A stretch of 23,558 nt of DNA from a bacterium UBA1790. Lineage in GTDB: Bacteria > Bacteroidota > Bacteroidia > Bacteroidales > Muribaculaceae. Positions 13,623 to 21,165 of this stretch are shown here, one piece after another. Both the position numbers and the translations under genes were made by a program. The stretch lies in assembly GCA_002314465.1 (NCBI GenBank), contig DCGA01000123.1, forward strand, positions 1,237 through 24,794, in the 5' to 3' direction. Under the pieces are notes generated by a model. That model saw nothing but the letters and a program-made list of their open reading frames with translations. It ran no database searches and was not told the DNA's origin. Position 1 is the first letter of the stretch; every line of letters begins with the position of its first letter.

Positions 13623-14987
13623 TTACTCGCCCAGCAGACCGATGAGAGCCTCCACTGTGAGCGACTGCTGCTCGCCGGTTGCCATGTTCTTGACTGCGAT
13701 GGTACCGTCCTTGAGTTCGTTGTCGCCGATGATGGCTACATAGGGCACCTTGCGGTCGTTAGCATAAGCCATCTGCTTCTTCATCTTAGAAGAATCGGGG
13801 TACAACTCGGCGCTTATTCCTGCGGCACGGAGGGCCTTGATGTGCTTGAGCGACATCGCAGCCTCGGCCTCGCCGAAGTTAACGAAGAGCACCTTGGCAC
13901 TGGCTGTAGTGTCGGCGGGATAAAGGTCAAGGGTGTTGAGAACGTCGAAGATGCGGTCGGCACCGAAGCTGATACCCACACCGCTGAGACCTGGCATACC
14001 GAACACGCCTGTGAGGTTGTCGTAACGGCCACCGCCAGTGATGCTACCCATCTCTACATCAAGAGCCTTAACCTCGAGGATTGTGCCGGTGTAGTAGTTA
14101 AGACCGCGAGCAAGCGAAACGTCGAGCTCAATCTTGCCCTTGAGGCCGAGGTCAGCAACATGGCTGAGAACGTAGGTCATCTCCTCGATACCCTTCTGCC
14201 CCACCTCGCTGCTTGCGAGCAGTGTAGAGAGAGTCGCGAGTTTCTCGTCGTTAGTTCCGGCGAGAGTGAGAAGCGGCTTGAGAGTCTCGATAGCCTCCTC
14301 AGTAAGACCTTTCTCGCGCAGCTCGGCGTTAACGTTGTCAAGGCCTATTTTGTCAATCTTATCGATGGCAACAGTGATGTCGATGAGTTTGTCGGGAGCA
14401 CCGATAACCTCGGCGATACCACTGAGGATCTTGCGGTTATTGAGTTTGATGGCAATGTTCACACCGAAGCGGGCAAACACTTCGTCAATCATTGTAACGA
14501 GTTCAATCTCGTTGATGAGAGAGTCGCTGCCCACAATGTCGGCATCGCACTGATAGAACTCACGGTAACGGCCACGCTGGGGACGGTCGGCACGCCACAC
14601 GGGTTGAACCTGGTAACGCTTGAAAGGCATCTGCAGGTCGTTGCGGTGCTGCACGACGTAACGAGCAAAAGGCACGGTGAGGTCATAGCGCAGACCCTTC
14701 TCGCTGATTTTGCTGGTTAGGTGCAGCGAGTCGCGCTGCTCCATAAGTTCAGCGGGAGCATCCTTGAGGAAATCACCGCTGTTGAGAATCTTGAAGAGCA
14801 GTTTGTCGCCCTCCTCGCCATACTTGCCCATGAGCGTTGACAAGTTTTCCATAGCGGGAGTCTCAATCTGCTGGAAGCCATACAGCAGGAACACGTCCTT
14901 GATGGTGTTGAAAATATAGTTACGCTTCGCCATCTCGAGAGGCGAAAAATCGCGGGTTCCCTTTGGGATAGAGGGTTTCTGTGCCAT
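13623..14987 (-). CDS. hisS: Histidine--tRNA ligase
   Basis: This 454-residue class II aminoacyl-tRNA synthetase charges tRNA-His. Motif 1 lies in the N-terminal region after [10 protein letters not shown]. Motif 2 is [20 protein letters not shown] (125-144). The histidine-specific signatures [10 protein letters not shown] (292-301) and GGGRYDNL (318-325) are intact, and motif 3 is [11 protein letters not shown] (337-347). The C-terminal anticodon-binding domain follows (about 360-454). An open frame extends 35 codons upstream of the ATG at 14987, but it crosses the promoter and is not coding. The gene heads an operon with the Crp/Fnr and TSCPD genes. Confidence 0.97.
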   Translation of the reverse strand: MAQKPSIPKGTRDFSPLEMAKRNYIFNTIKDVFLLYGFQQIETPAMENLSTLMGKYGEEGDKLLFKILNSGDFLKDAPAELMEQRDSLHLTSKISEKGLRYDLTVPFARYVVQHRNDLQMPFKRYQVQPVWRADRPQRGRYREFYQCDADIVGSDSLINEIELVTMIDEVFARFGVNIAIKLNNRKILSGIAEVIGAPDKLIDITVAIDKIDKIGLDNVNAELREKGLTEEAIETLKPLLTLAGTNDEKLATLSTLLASSEVGQKGIEEMTYVLSHVADLGLKGKIELDVSLARGLNYYTGTILEVKALDVEMGSITGGGRYDNLTGVFGMPGLSGVGISFGADRIFDVLNTLDLYPADTTASAKVLFVNFGEAEAAMSLKHIKALRAAGISAELYPDSSKMKKQMAYANDRKVPYVAIIGDNELKDGTIAVKNMATGEQQSLTVEALIGLLGE

Positions 14988-15031
14988 GTTATGTTTATCT
15001 TGATTTTTGTTCCTTATTTCGTAATAACTTA

Positions 15032-15062
15032 CAAAGGTACAACTTTTTGACGAAAGACGAAA
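15032..15062 (-). promoter_or_regulatory. Promoter of the hisS operon
   Basis: TTTC (15062-15059), 19 bp, then TACCTTTG (15039-15032) on the minus strand is one base off a full consensus. The expected leader is about 40 nt. Confidence 0.7.
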
Positions 15063-15090
15063 GGCGAAATGGCAAAAAACGAAAAATAGC

Positions 15091-15127
15091 AAAAAAAGAA
15101 GAGTCCAGAGAAGCCCCTGGACCCTTC
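15091..15127 (-). terminator. Terminator of the large T9SS cargo gene
   Basis: On the minus strand GAAGGGTCCAG pairs with CTGGACTCTTC (one wobble, arms within 15098-15127) and is followed by seven T residues. Confidence 0.9.
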
Positions 15128-15148
15128 AATCAGTTTATCAGTACTTGA

Positions 15149-18100
15149 TTAGCGAACGCTAACCTTGCTTACCTTATTGTCGGCCTTTACGATATAAACA
15201 CCAGGATGAACAGCAGCTGCCACATTGCCAATGCCATTGTGGTAAAGTTTACCATCAACGCCATAGATTGCCACACGCTGGGCACCGTTCACGTAAATGG
15301 TACCCTTAGTTGCCGAAATCGAAATGTTGGCAACCTGGGTGCCGTTGATGCCTGTAGGACTGCCCATAACATAGGTGTTAGAGAATGCAGACTCACCCTC
15401 GGCGTAAACCGCGGTCACGTTGTACTCATAATTAGCTCTACCTGCTACATTATCAACATATTGGGTTTCGGTAACGAGTTCAGTATTAATCTTCTCACCA
15501 TTGCGATAAATATTGTAACCGAGGACATCGTAAGAGGGAGAACCCTTGGTGAACGTAAAGTCATCGAGCAGGAATGCATCAAGCATGAACGAAATGCAAC
15601 GCACTGCAACATACTTGGTTCCCTCGGGAACATCAACCACTTCTTTAGCCCAAGCACCAGTAGTTGCCCTTACATCGCCAAGGCGAGTGAAATCCTTGAC
15701 GTCGGTACCTGTGCTTGACACGAGAACTTCAAACTGGTCGAAGCCGTAGCGAGTGAGATAAGACTTGCACCAGAAGCTGATGGTCTGCGCCTTGCCGTTG
15801 AGGAGCGGAGTGATTACCCAATCGTCATTGGCCATAGACTGAGAAGCGAATGCTGCAAGCGCCTTGTTGCCAGTGTGAGCGAATCCGCTTACACCTGATA
15901 CCTGCGAAGCGTCAAATACGATGTAAGACATGGGCTGGTTGGCATTGGGGAATGTGTTGTTGTCTATACCGAATGTGCGGTCACCATCTTTATCATAGAA
16001 TGTAAAGTCACCAGCCTTGCCGATAGCAAACGACTCATAGTCCTCGAAGCTCTCGGTTACAGTCTCTTCACTGCCTTCCGAAACGGGGGCGTCCCATGTG
16101 AGGGTAACGGTGTTGCCTTCGGTCTCACCTGCAATGGTTACGCCGGGAAGTGTAGATTCAACTACAGTAACGGTCATAACCTTAGAAACATTGTTGTCAA
16201 GGATAGTATCACCCTCACACACAACCTTAACCTGATAGTTGATGCTACCTGTAGCCTGTACATCAATGTGGGTGTTGATATCAACATCCTTGCTCTCGCC
16301 CAACCCGAGTGATGCAACGTTTACGGTCTCGACCAGTTCCTCGTCTGCATAGAGTTCAACTGCCACGTCATTGACAGCCTTAGTACCCATGTTGGCAACG
16401 GTTGCTGTCATCTTCACATTGCCGCCGGCAGGAGCTGTTGCGGGTGCGACAAAGTCGCTTACAGCGACATCCTTGTCTGAAAAATCCCTTACCTCAACGT
16501 TATCCATGAGGAAGTAGTCTTGATTTGAGCGGTTATTCACGTTGAGACCTACCTGAACGGTCTGGCCTTTGAAGGCGGCAAGAGGAACGATAACACGCTG
16601 CCAACCTGTACCTGCAGAGTTGCTGTGGATGTACTCGTCAAGCATATAATATGTTTCGCCGCTGGGGATTCTTACAACGGGACACAGGTCGAAGAGGTCC
16701 TCGGTTGTGCCGCAGTAGTAGAATGAGAGAGCCAGATTGTCAGACTCGGTCAACTGAATCTTACCTGAGAGGAACAGGTTGTTGTCCTTGGCAAGGAAGG
16801 GCTCCATGTAGAACATACCCATGTCATCGTCCTGAGGCATGCACACGGGCTGATAGCATGACTGGGCAGTACCCCAGAAACCTAAACCTTCCTTCATCCA
16901 GATAGAACTGAGGAGAGCCTCGGGGCAAGACTCCTTGAAGGGAACTGTGTAAGCAGCACCAACGGGTATCATCTGTGTGAAGCCGTTAGTGGGGCTAAGG
17001 CCAATGCGGTTCTTGGCAAAGACGTAATAGATAGCCCATTGCTGTGTGCCTTGCTCAACACCGGTCTGGTGTTTCCATCCCTTGGCATCTTCGGCGGTAA
17101 GGCCCTCGGCAACAATCTGCTCGTTAACGTCAACGATAGTATAGGTAATCAATGAAGGATCGATTGCATCACCATCCACATCGGTGTTGAGGGGAGTCCA
17201 TGTTACGGTAACCTCACCATATGTATCCTTGTTTTCAACCACATTGCAAACCTGAGGTGCTGCGGGCAACTTAAGACCTGCATAAGCATTAGCCTCGTAA
17301 GGCATACCTGCACCCTCGCTGTTAGTAGCAACGATGAGGTAGTGGTAAGTGCCCTCTGTGTTTTCGCAACCGTCCTTGAACGACAGGGCTGCACCGGGCT
17401 GTGCATTCTCAAATGTCTTAACCAGGTTGCCGTCGCGGAACACCTCAACCTTAGTGATTGCTGTCAGGGCTTCACCTGCAATGGTCTTGGCAGGAGCATT
17501 GAAACTAACATCGATTGCTGTAGAGCCGTCGTACTGTGCAGTGAACTTAACGTTCTCAACACTTGCGGGAGCCGAAGTTGATATAGGAGCACCGATTGTG
17601 AAGTTGTCAACGTGAACGCTACCCATGTTCTTTGCCGAAAGGCAGTGAACGCCAATGTAGTAAAGACCTGTGGTCTCAACAGTGATATCGCCGTAGTATG
17701 TTCTGTAAACACCATCCTTGAGGGTTGTCTCTTCAATGATTTGGGTTGTCAACTCAGAGCTGCTGTTACCCATCTTCACCTCAAACACATCGGTGTAGTA
17801 GTCTTCACCGTGGGCGTCAATAGAGAATTTGTAAGCCTTGCCGGCCTCGAGTTTTACAGCCTTTGTGGTAAGCCATGTATCCACGTCGTTCCACATGTCG
17901 TAGCCCGAAACAACCTCACCGTTTGAATAGGTCCAGATAGCATTTCCACCGGTTACGGTGAAAGCATCCATATCGGTTTCGGTATTGAACTCATTCTTGT
18001 ATGGAGGTACGATATTACCCAAACTTACCGCATTAGTCATAGTTCCTACCGAAGATACGCCTTCGAACGAAGCAACTACCTCATAGGTGTAAGTTGTGAA

Positions 18101-19549
18101 AGATTCGGGAGCATTAACCTCATCTTGGCAAGTGAGAGCAGAGATACCCTCGGCAACTACTGCATCCTTTTCATTGTTGACGTAACGGGTAACAGTGTAA
18201 GTTACACGACTTGCGTCAAAGTAACCGTTGTTCATAGACTCGGTTACTGCATTCCAGGAAATCTCAAACTTGCTATCGGCATACTGCAGGCTGGCTCCAA
18301 TGGGAGCACTTGGTTCATCAGGACCGACCCAAAGTGTGGTATTGTTACTTGCGGGTGAATCGCCCACAGTATTAGTTATAACAACAGTGAATTTGTATTT
18401 ACCTGCTTTCTCTACCTGAACGGGAACAGACACGGCCGCACCAGCCTCGGCCTTACCCGCAGCACATTCAACACCCGAAGCAAACACCTTATAATTAAGT
18501 TCGCCCGAGAGGTCTTCACCAGCGAATGTCTTGGTAGGCATTGTGAATGTCGCGTTACCGCTGAGCGAACCGTTTTCGCCAAATTCCACAGCGAAATCGC
18601 CAACAGCCGCGGGAGCGCCATCCTCGGCAAGAGGTGCTATGAGATGCATACCGCAAACCTCACCACTGAGGTCGCAAACCTTAGCTGTAGCATAATTATT
18701 ATTGAAATCGATGCTGTAGAGAGCAGTCTCGCTATCGGTGCAGTTGGCATAATACAGAATCCTGGTCTTGCTGTCGAATGCAGCCGACGACAGATAGGTA
18801 GAAACAACACCGGTATTGGCAAGTTGGGTCTCTGTACCGTTCTGCTTGTTAATCTGCACGAGTTTACCGTCGCCATACAAACCATAAAGATTCTGCGCAT
18901 CGCAAGCAAGTGCGATATAGGGCGCCGACAATGAGCAGATAGTACCAGTGCGCTGAGGCTGGGGAGTAAGAGCCATGGTTCCAAGTTCATAGCCCGAAAG
19001 GTCATTCTTGTAGAAGCAACCGTAGATGTCGTTACCGTCTGATGTCATACACTCAGACATCATGTTGAAATCAGCCTGATAATTCTGCTGAACCAACGAC
19101 CAGTTACTCATGTCAAACACTCGGTAATAAGCACCGTACACCTGACCTTGATACTGGTCCATGAAGCAACATATGTACATGCCGTCAAGGGCAGCACCAC
19201 CATTGGCAGCATTCATGGTGTAGTTTGTCTTGATGGGGCTAAGGCCGTTAGCAGTGATTGAATAAATACCGATATTCAATCCGCTGTTGCTCTGTACAAC
19301 CGAACCGATAAGGTTGGGGAGTTTTACCTCCTTGGGAGCAACTTTTGCAACCTTTTTTGAAGCCAAAACCGATCCCGAAACCTGATGGTTGGCCGATTTT
19401 AGTTTACTACTCTGTTCTGTGCGAACACTGTGCGCTCCTCTGAACTTGAATGTGGCCTTGACATCGGCAGTAGAACCAATGGCACTTGCGCCTAAACAGA
19501 CTGCAAGGGCCAGAGCCAAAGAAGCAAAAAGTTTGTAACTTTTCTTCAT
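15149..19549 (-). CDS. Large secreted T9SS cargo protein with FN3-like and choice-of-anchor J/cleaved-adhesin domains
   Basis: This 1466-residue protein has a signal peptide (1-23). Residues about 80-305 contain repeated beta elements with YG and Y-G-D turns that may form a beta-propeller. Ig/FN3-like domains follow at about 315-408 and 412-512. Jellyroll domains of the choice-of-anchor J/cleaved-adhesin type lie at about 514-653, 867-1022 and 1163-1335, each ending in a D-hydrophobic pair such as VHVDNFTIG, LMDNVEV or LLDDFTF. FN3 domains occupy about 657-757 and 762-862, and a CARDB-like domain about 1024-1130. The third jellyroll appears inserted within an FN3 domain (1135-1158 plus 1338-1395). 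The C-terminus (about 1405-1466: VAIYGVDGKLYHNG, HPGVYIVKADNKVSKVSV) is a T9SS type A sorting signal, so the protein is predicted to be exported to the surface. It may bind glycan or host protein; no catalytic domain is seen. Confidence 0.87.
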   Translation of the reverse strand: MKKSYKLFASLALALAVCLGASAIGSTADVKATFKFRGAHSVRTEQSSKLKSANHQVSGSVLASKKVAKVAPKEVKLPNLIGSVVQSNSGLNIGIYSITANGLSPIKTNYTMNAANGGAALDGMYICCFMDQYQGQVYGAYYRVFDMSNWSLVQQNYQADFNMMSECMTSDGNDIYGCFYKNDLSGYELGTMALTPQPQRTGTICSLSAPYIALACDAQNLYGLYGDGKLVQINKQNGTETQLANTGVVSTYLSSAAFDSKTRILYYANCTDSETALYSIDFNNNYATAKVCDLSGEVCGMHLIAPLAEDGAPAAVGDFAVEFGENGSLSGNATFTMPTKTFAGEDLSGELNYKVFASGVECAAGKAEAGAAVSVPVQVEKAGKYKFTVVITNTVGDSPASNNTTLWVGPDEPSAPIGASLQYADSKFEISWNAVTESMNNGYFDASRVTYTVTRYVNNEKDAVVAEGISALTCQDEVNAPESFTTYTYEVVASFEGVSSVGTMTNAVSLGNIVPPYKNEFNTETDMDAFTVTGGNAIWTYSNGEVVSGYDMWNDVDTWLTTKAVKLEAGKAYKFSIDAHGEDYYTDVFEVKMGNSSSELTTQIIEETTLKDGVYRTYYGDITVETTGLYYIGVHCLSAKNMGSVHVDNFTIGAPISTSAPASVENVKFTAQYDGSTAIDVSFNAPAKTIAGEALTAITKVEVFRDGNLVKTFENAQPGAALSFKDGCENTEGTYHYLIVATNSEGAGMPYEANAYAGLKLPAAPQVCNVVENKDTYGEVTVTWTPLNTDVDGDAIDPSLITYTIVDVNEQIVAEGLTAEDAKGWKHQTGVEQGTQQWAIYYVFAKNRIGLSPTNGFTQMIPVGAAYTVPFKESCPEALLSSIWMKEGLGFWGTAQSCYQPVCMPQDDDMGMFYMEPFLAKDNNLFLSGKIQLTESDNLALSFYYCGTTEDLFDLCPVVRIPSGETYYMLDEYIHSNSAGTGWQRVIVPLAAFKGQTVQVGLNVNNRSNQDYFLMDNVEVRDFSDKDVAVSDFVAPATAPAGGNVKMTATVANMGTKAVNDVAVELYADEELVETVNVASLGLGESKDVDINTHIDVQATGSINYQVKVVCEGDTILDNNVSKVMTVTVVESTLPGVTIAGETEGNTVTLTWDAPVSEGSEETVTESFEDYESFAIGKAGDFTFYDKDGDRTFGIDNNTFPNANQPMSYIVFDASQVSGVSGFAHTGNKALAAFASQSMANDDWVITPLLNGKAQTISFWCKSYLTRYGFDQFEVLVSSTGTDVKDFTRLGDVRATTGAWAKEVVDVPEGTKYVAVRCISFMLDAFLLDDFTFTKGSPSYDVLGYNIYRNGEKINTELVTETQYVDNVAGRANYEYNVTAVYAEGESAFSNTYVMGSPTGINGTQVANISISATKGTIYVNGAQRVAIYGVDGKLYHNGIGNVAAAVHPGVYIVKADNKVSKVSVR

Positions 19550-19648
19550 AATATAAACTGTTAGTATGTAAAAAATTATTTATTTATACATTATAAAAGG
19601 TAATAACTGTGAGTTTCCTTGTTTACAAGACATAGTCATACTCAGCAA

Positions 19649-19675
19649 GGGAGCAACTATGCTAAAAATGCTCCC
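19649..19675 (-). promoter_or_regulatory. Hairpin in the leader of the T9SS cargo gene
   Basis: GGGAGCA (19649-19655) and TGCTCCC (19669-19675) are perfect inverted copies around 13 nt. In the transcript it lies about 100 nt before the ATG. No long U run follows, so it looks like a stability or regulatory hairpin rather than a terminator. Confidence 0.45.
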
Positions 19676-19740
19676 ACGCATTTGTCTAAATACCCATAAC
19701 TTATTGTAAAAAACAATCAAAATAACCGTAATATGCTTTA

Positions 19741-19748
19741 CAAATTTA
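19741..19748 (-). promoter_or_regulatory. -7 element of the T9SS cargo gene
   Basis: TAAATTTG on the minus strand fits TAnnTTTG, with a possible TTG 22 bp upstream (19773-19771). The predicted start near 19737 leaves a leader of about 188 nt. Confidence 0.5.
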
Positions 19749-19910
19749 CTAATTTTTTGCAAAACTACAGCAATAATCTATAAAGAAAAACAAAAATCAA
19801 CCTACTAAAACGTATTCCTCCACATAAGTAGTATGCTGTAACTCCAATTATCGTAATAAACAACATTCCAATTTTGCAGAAAAAAAATAGACAGTAATTA
19901 TTATATTCCG

Positions 19911-19918
19911 TATATTTG
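19911..19918 (+). promoter_or_regulatory. -7 element of the 68-residue gene
   Basis: TATATTTG fits TAnnTTTG, with no TTTG at -33. The 14 bases ATTTGCAATCGAAC (19914-19927) across the -7 and the start site recur exactly at the susC promoter (22926-22939). Confidence 0.55.
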
Positions 19919-20006
19919 CAATCGAACTAACACAATTGAACCAAGCAGAAACTGCATGATTTGTATTAGTCGTACAAATACACAACAAAACAACCTAATT
20001 CATAAT

Positions 20007-20213
20007 ATGAAAAAAATATTTAATTTTCTTTCTTCTGAAGACCTACATGCCATCAAGCCTTATTTGCCGATGATAACAAAAGTCTCGCTTGCAATTGCCT
20101 TTGGCAGGGCAAAAGACTACCCCATCCGCCATGAGAGTTCTTGGGAAGAAGAGAAAGACGACATACTTGAGCGCGCCAATGTAAAAAGAGTATTTAACAA
20201 CGAAAAAGATTAA
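20007..20213 (+). CDS. Hypothetical 68-residue protein
   Basis: The protein begins MKKIFNFLSSEDLHAIKPYL and ends RANVKRVFNNEKD. It has no signal peptide, membrane helix or recognisable motif. The middle is mildly hydrophobic (ITKVSLAIAFGRA) and the C-terminal half is highly charged (SWEEEKDDILERANVKR). I chose the ATG at 20007 over one 17 codons upstream because MKKIFNF is a normal start and the earlier segment is low-complexity. Support for coding is the -7 element at 19911-19918, the terminator-like hairpin at 20264-20294 and a composition different from the surrounding AT-rich DNA. The function is unknown. Confidence 0.55.
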   Translation: MKKIFNFLSSEDLHAIKPYLPMITKVSLAIAFGRAKDYPIRHESSWEEEKDDILERANVKRVFNNEKD

Positions 20214-20263
20214 ACAAATCTAAGGTGTTGGCCATTTGGTGATGGGGCACTGTGGAAAACAGC

Positions 20264-20294
20264 AGGCGCTGGACTCGGGGGGAGTTCAGCGCCT
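20264..20294. terminator. Strong hairpin terminator shared by convergent genes
   Basis: AGGCGCTGGACT (20264-20275) pairs with AGTTCAGCGCCT (20283-20294, one wobble) around a G-rich loop. The minus-strand side continues GCTGTTTT, which suits the metallopeptidase gene. The plus-strand side is less T-rich. Confidence 0.7.
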
Positions 20295-20315
20295 TGTGTT
20301 ATTGTTGAGGTTGGG

Positions 20316-20990
20316 TTAGTTGCGGCGGAGGAGCATCATGCCGTAGTAGACGAGGGTTGCGAGTGAACCGAGGGCGGCTGCCACGTAGGTGTAGGCTGCG
20401 GCGCGAAGGGCGTCTTTGGCCATGGTTGATGTGCCGTCCTGGGCGATGCCCGATGCCTCGAGCCACTGGATGGCACGACGGCTGGCGTCAACCTCGACGG
20501 GGAGGGTGACGAAACTGAACAGTGTGGTCATCGCAAAAAGCCCTACTCCAGCCCACAGCAACGGGGGGAATACCTCGATGAGAAGGATGCCCGCGAGAAG
20601 TACCCAAGTAACCCACTTAGAGGCGAATGTCACAACGGGGACGAGTTTGGTGCGCAGAACAAGCATGCTGTAGCCTGTGCGGTGCTGAACGGCGTGTCCA
20701 CACTCGTGGGCAGCCACTGCAGCGGCAGCGATGCTGTTAGAGCCATAAACAGAGTCGCTGAGGTTGACACTCATGTCGCCGGGATTGAAAAAATCGGTGA
20801 GATCACCGCCTACTTGCTTAAGGGTTACATCGTAGATGCCGTTCTCGTTGAGCATGCGCTGAGCCACGTCACGGCCTGTCATGTCGCCCGACATGGGTAC
20901 GCGCGAATAGGTTTCGAACTTCTTAGTAAGGTTGCGCTGAACGAGCCAGCTTACTAATGATACGCCTATAAATAATATCCAATATGTCAT
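20316..20990 (-). CDS. YugP-family membrane zinc metallopeptidase
   Basis: This 224-residue protein belongs to the neutral zinc metallopeptidase family typified by Bacillus YugP (Zn_peptidase_2). The N-terminal membrane helix is at about 2-18. The zinc motif HECGH is at 95-99 (AAHECGHAVQH), preceded by the conserved stretch NPGDMSVNLSDSVYGSNSIAA. Two further hydrophobic segments (about 120-160) and a C-terminal helix (about 195-220) anchor it. LPVEVDASRRAIQWL (about 163-177) carries the downstream conserved acidic residues. The physiological substrate is unknown. It has a good divergent promoter at 21061-21092. Confidence 0.9.
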   Translation of the reverse strand: MTYWILFIGVSLVSWLVQRNLTKKFETYSRVPMSGDMTGRDVAQRMLNENGIYDVTLKQVGGDLTDFFNPGDMSVNLSDSVYGSNSIAAAAVAAHECGHAVQHRTGYSMLVLRTKLVPVVTFASKWVTWVLLAGILLIEVFPPLLWAGVGLFAMTTLFSFVTLPVEVDASRRAIQWLEASGIAQDGTSTMAKDALRAAAYTYVAAALGSLATLVYYGMMLLRRN

Positions 20991-21060
20991 TTCTGTAAAA
21001 ATTAAATGTGTTACACTACCACTGTTGCAACAAGCGTGCCACCATGTGATAGACTTGGCA

Positions 21061-21092
21061 CAAAGTTAACTCTTTTTTGCTACTCGGGCAAA
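21061..21092 (-). promoter_or_regulatory. Promoter of the YugP-type gene
   Basis: On the minus strand TTTG (21092-21089), 20 bp, then TAACTTTG (21068-21061). The leader is about 67 nt. Confidence 0.75.
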
Positions 21093-21106
21093 GGTGAGCC
21101 GTTTTT

Positions 21107-21138
21107 TTTGCACATGTTGAGGTTTTTTACTAATTTTG
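21107..21138 (+). promoter_or_regulatory. Promoter of the SusR-like regulator gene
   Basis: TTTG (21107-21110), 20 bp, then TAATTTTG (21131-21138). The start is predicted near 21142, 24 nt before the ATG. Its -33 box is 14 bp from the -33 box of the divergent metallopeptidase promoter. Confidence 0.75.
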
Positions 21139-21165
21139 ACACACAAACCCAACCTATAAATACAA

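Larger units (their letters stand above)
19550..20006. other. AT-rich intergenic region with two divergent promoters
   Basis: No gene is supported here. It holds the roughly 190-nt leader of the T9SS cargo gene (with a hairpin at 19649-19675), its -7 element at 19741-19748, and the promoter and 85-nt leader of the small gene at 20007. The stretch 19770-19905 shows nothing specific. It is clearly more AT-rich than the flanking genes. Confidence 0.6.

Noticed and set aside
13230..14720. 496-codon plus-strand reading frame antisense to hisS and the Crp/Fnr gene
   Set aside because: It lies opposite two unambiguous genes, crosses their boundary and has no domain. Long antisense frames are common here because of the codon bias.
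15040..15090. Repeated CGAAAG/CGAAA motifs upstream of hisS
   Set aside because: The units are too short and irregular to call an array, and part of the stretch is the promoter spacer.
19580..19762. 60-codon minus-strand frame with a hydrophobic stretch in the leader of the T9SS cargo gene
   Set aside because: It begins upstream of the predicted transcription start and crosses the -7 element. AT-rich DNA readily gives hydrophobic frames.
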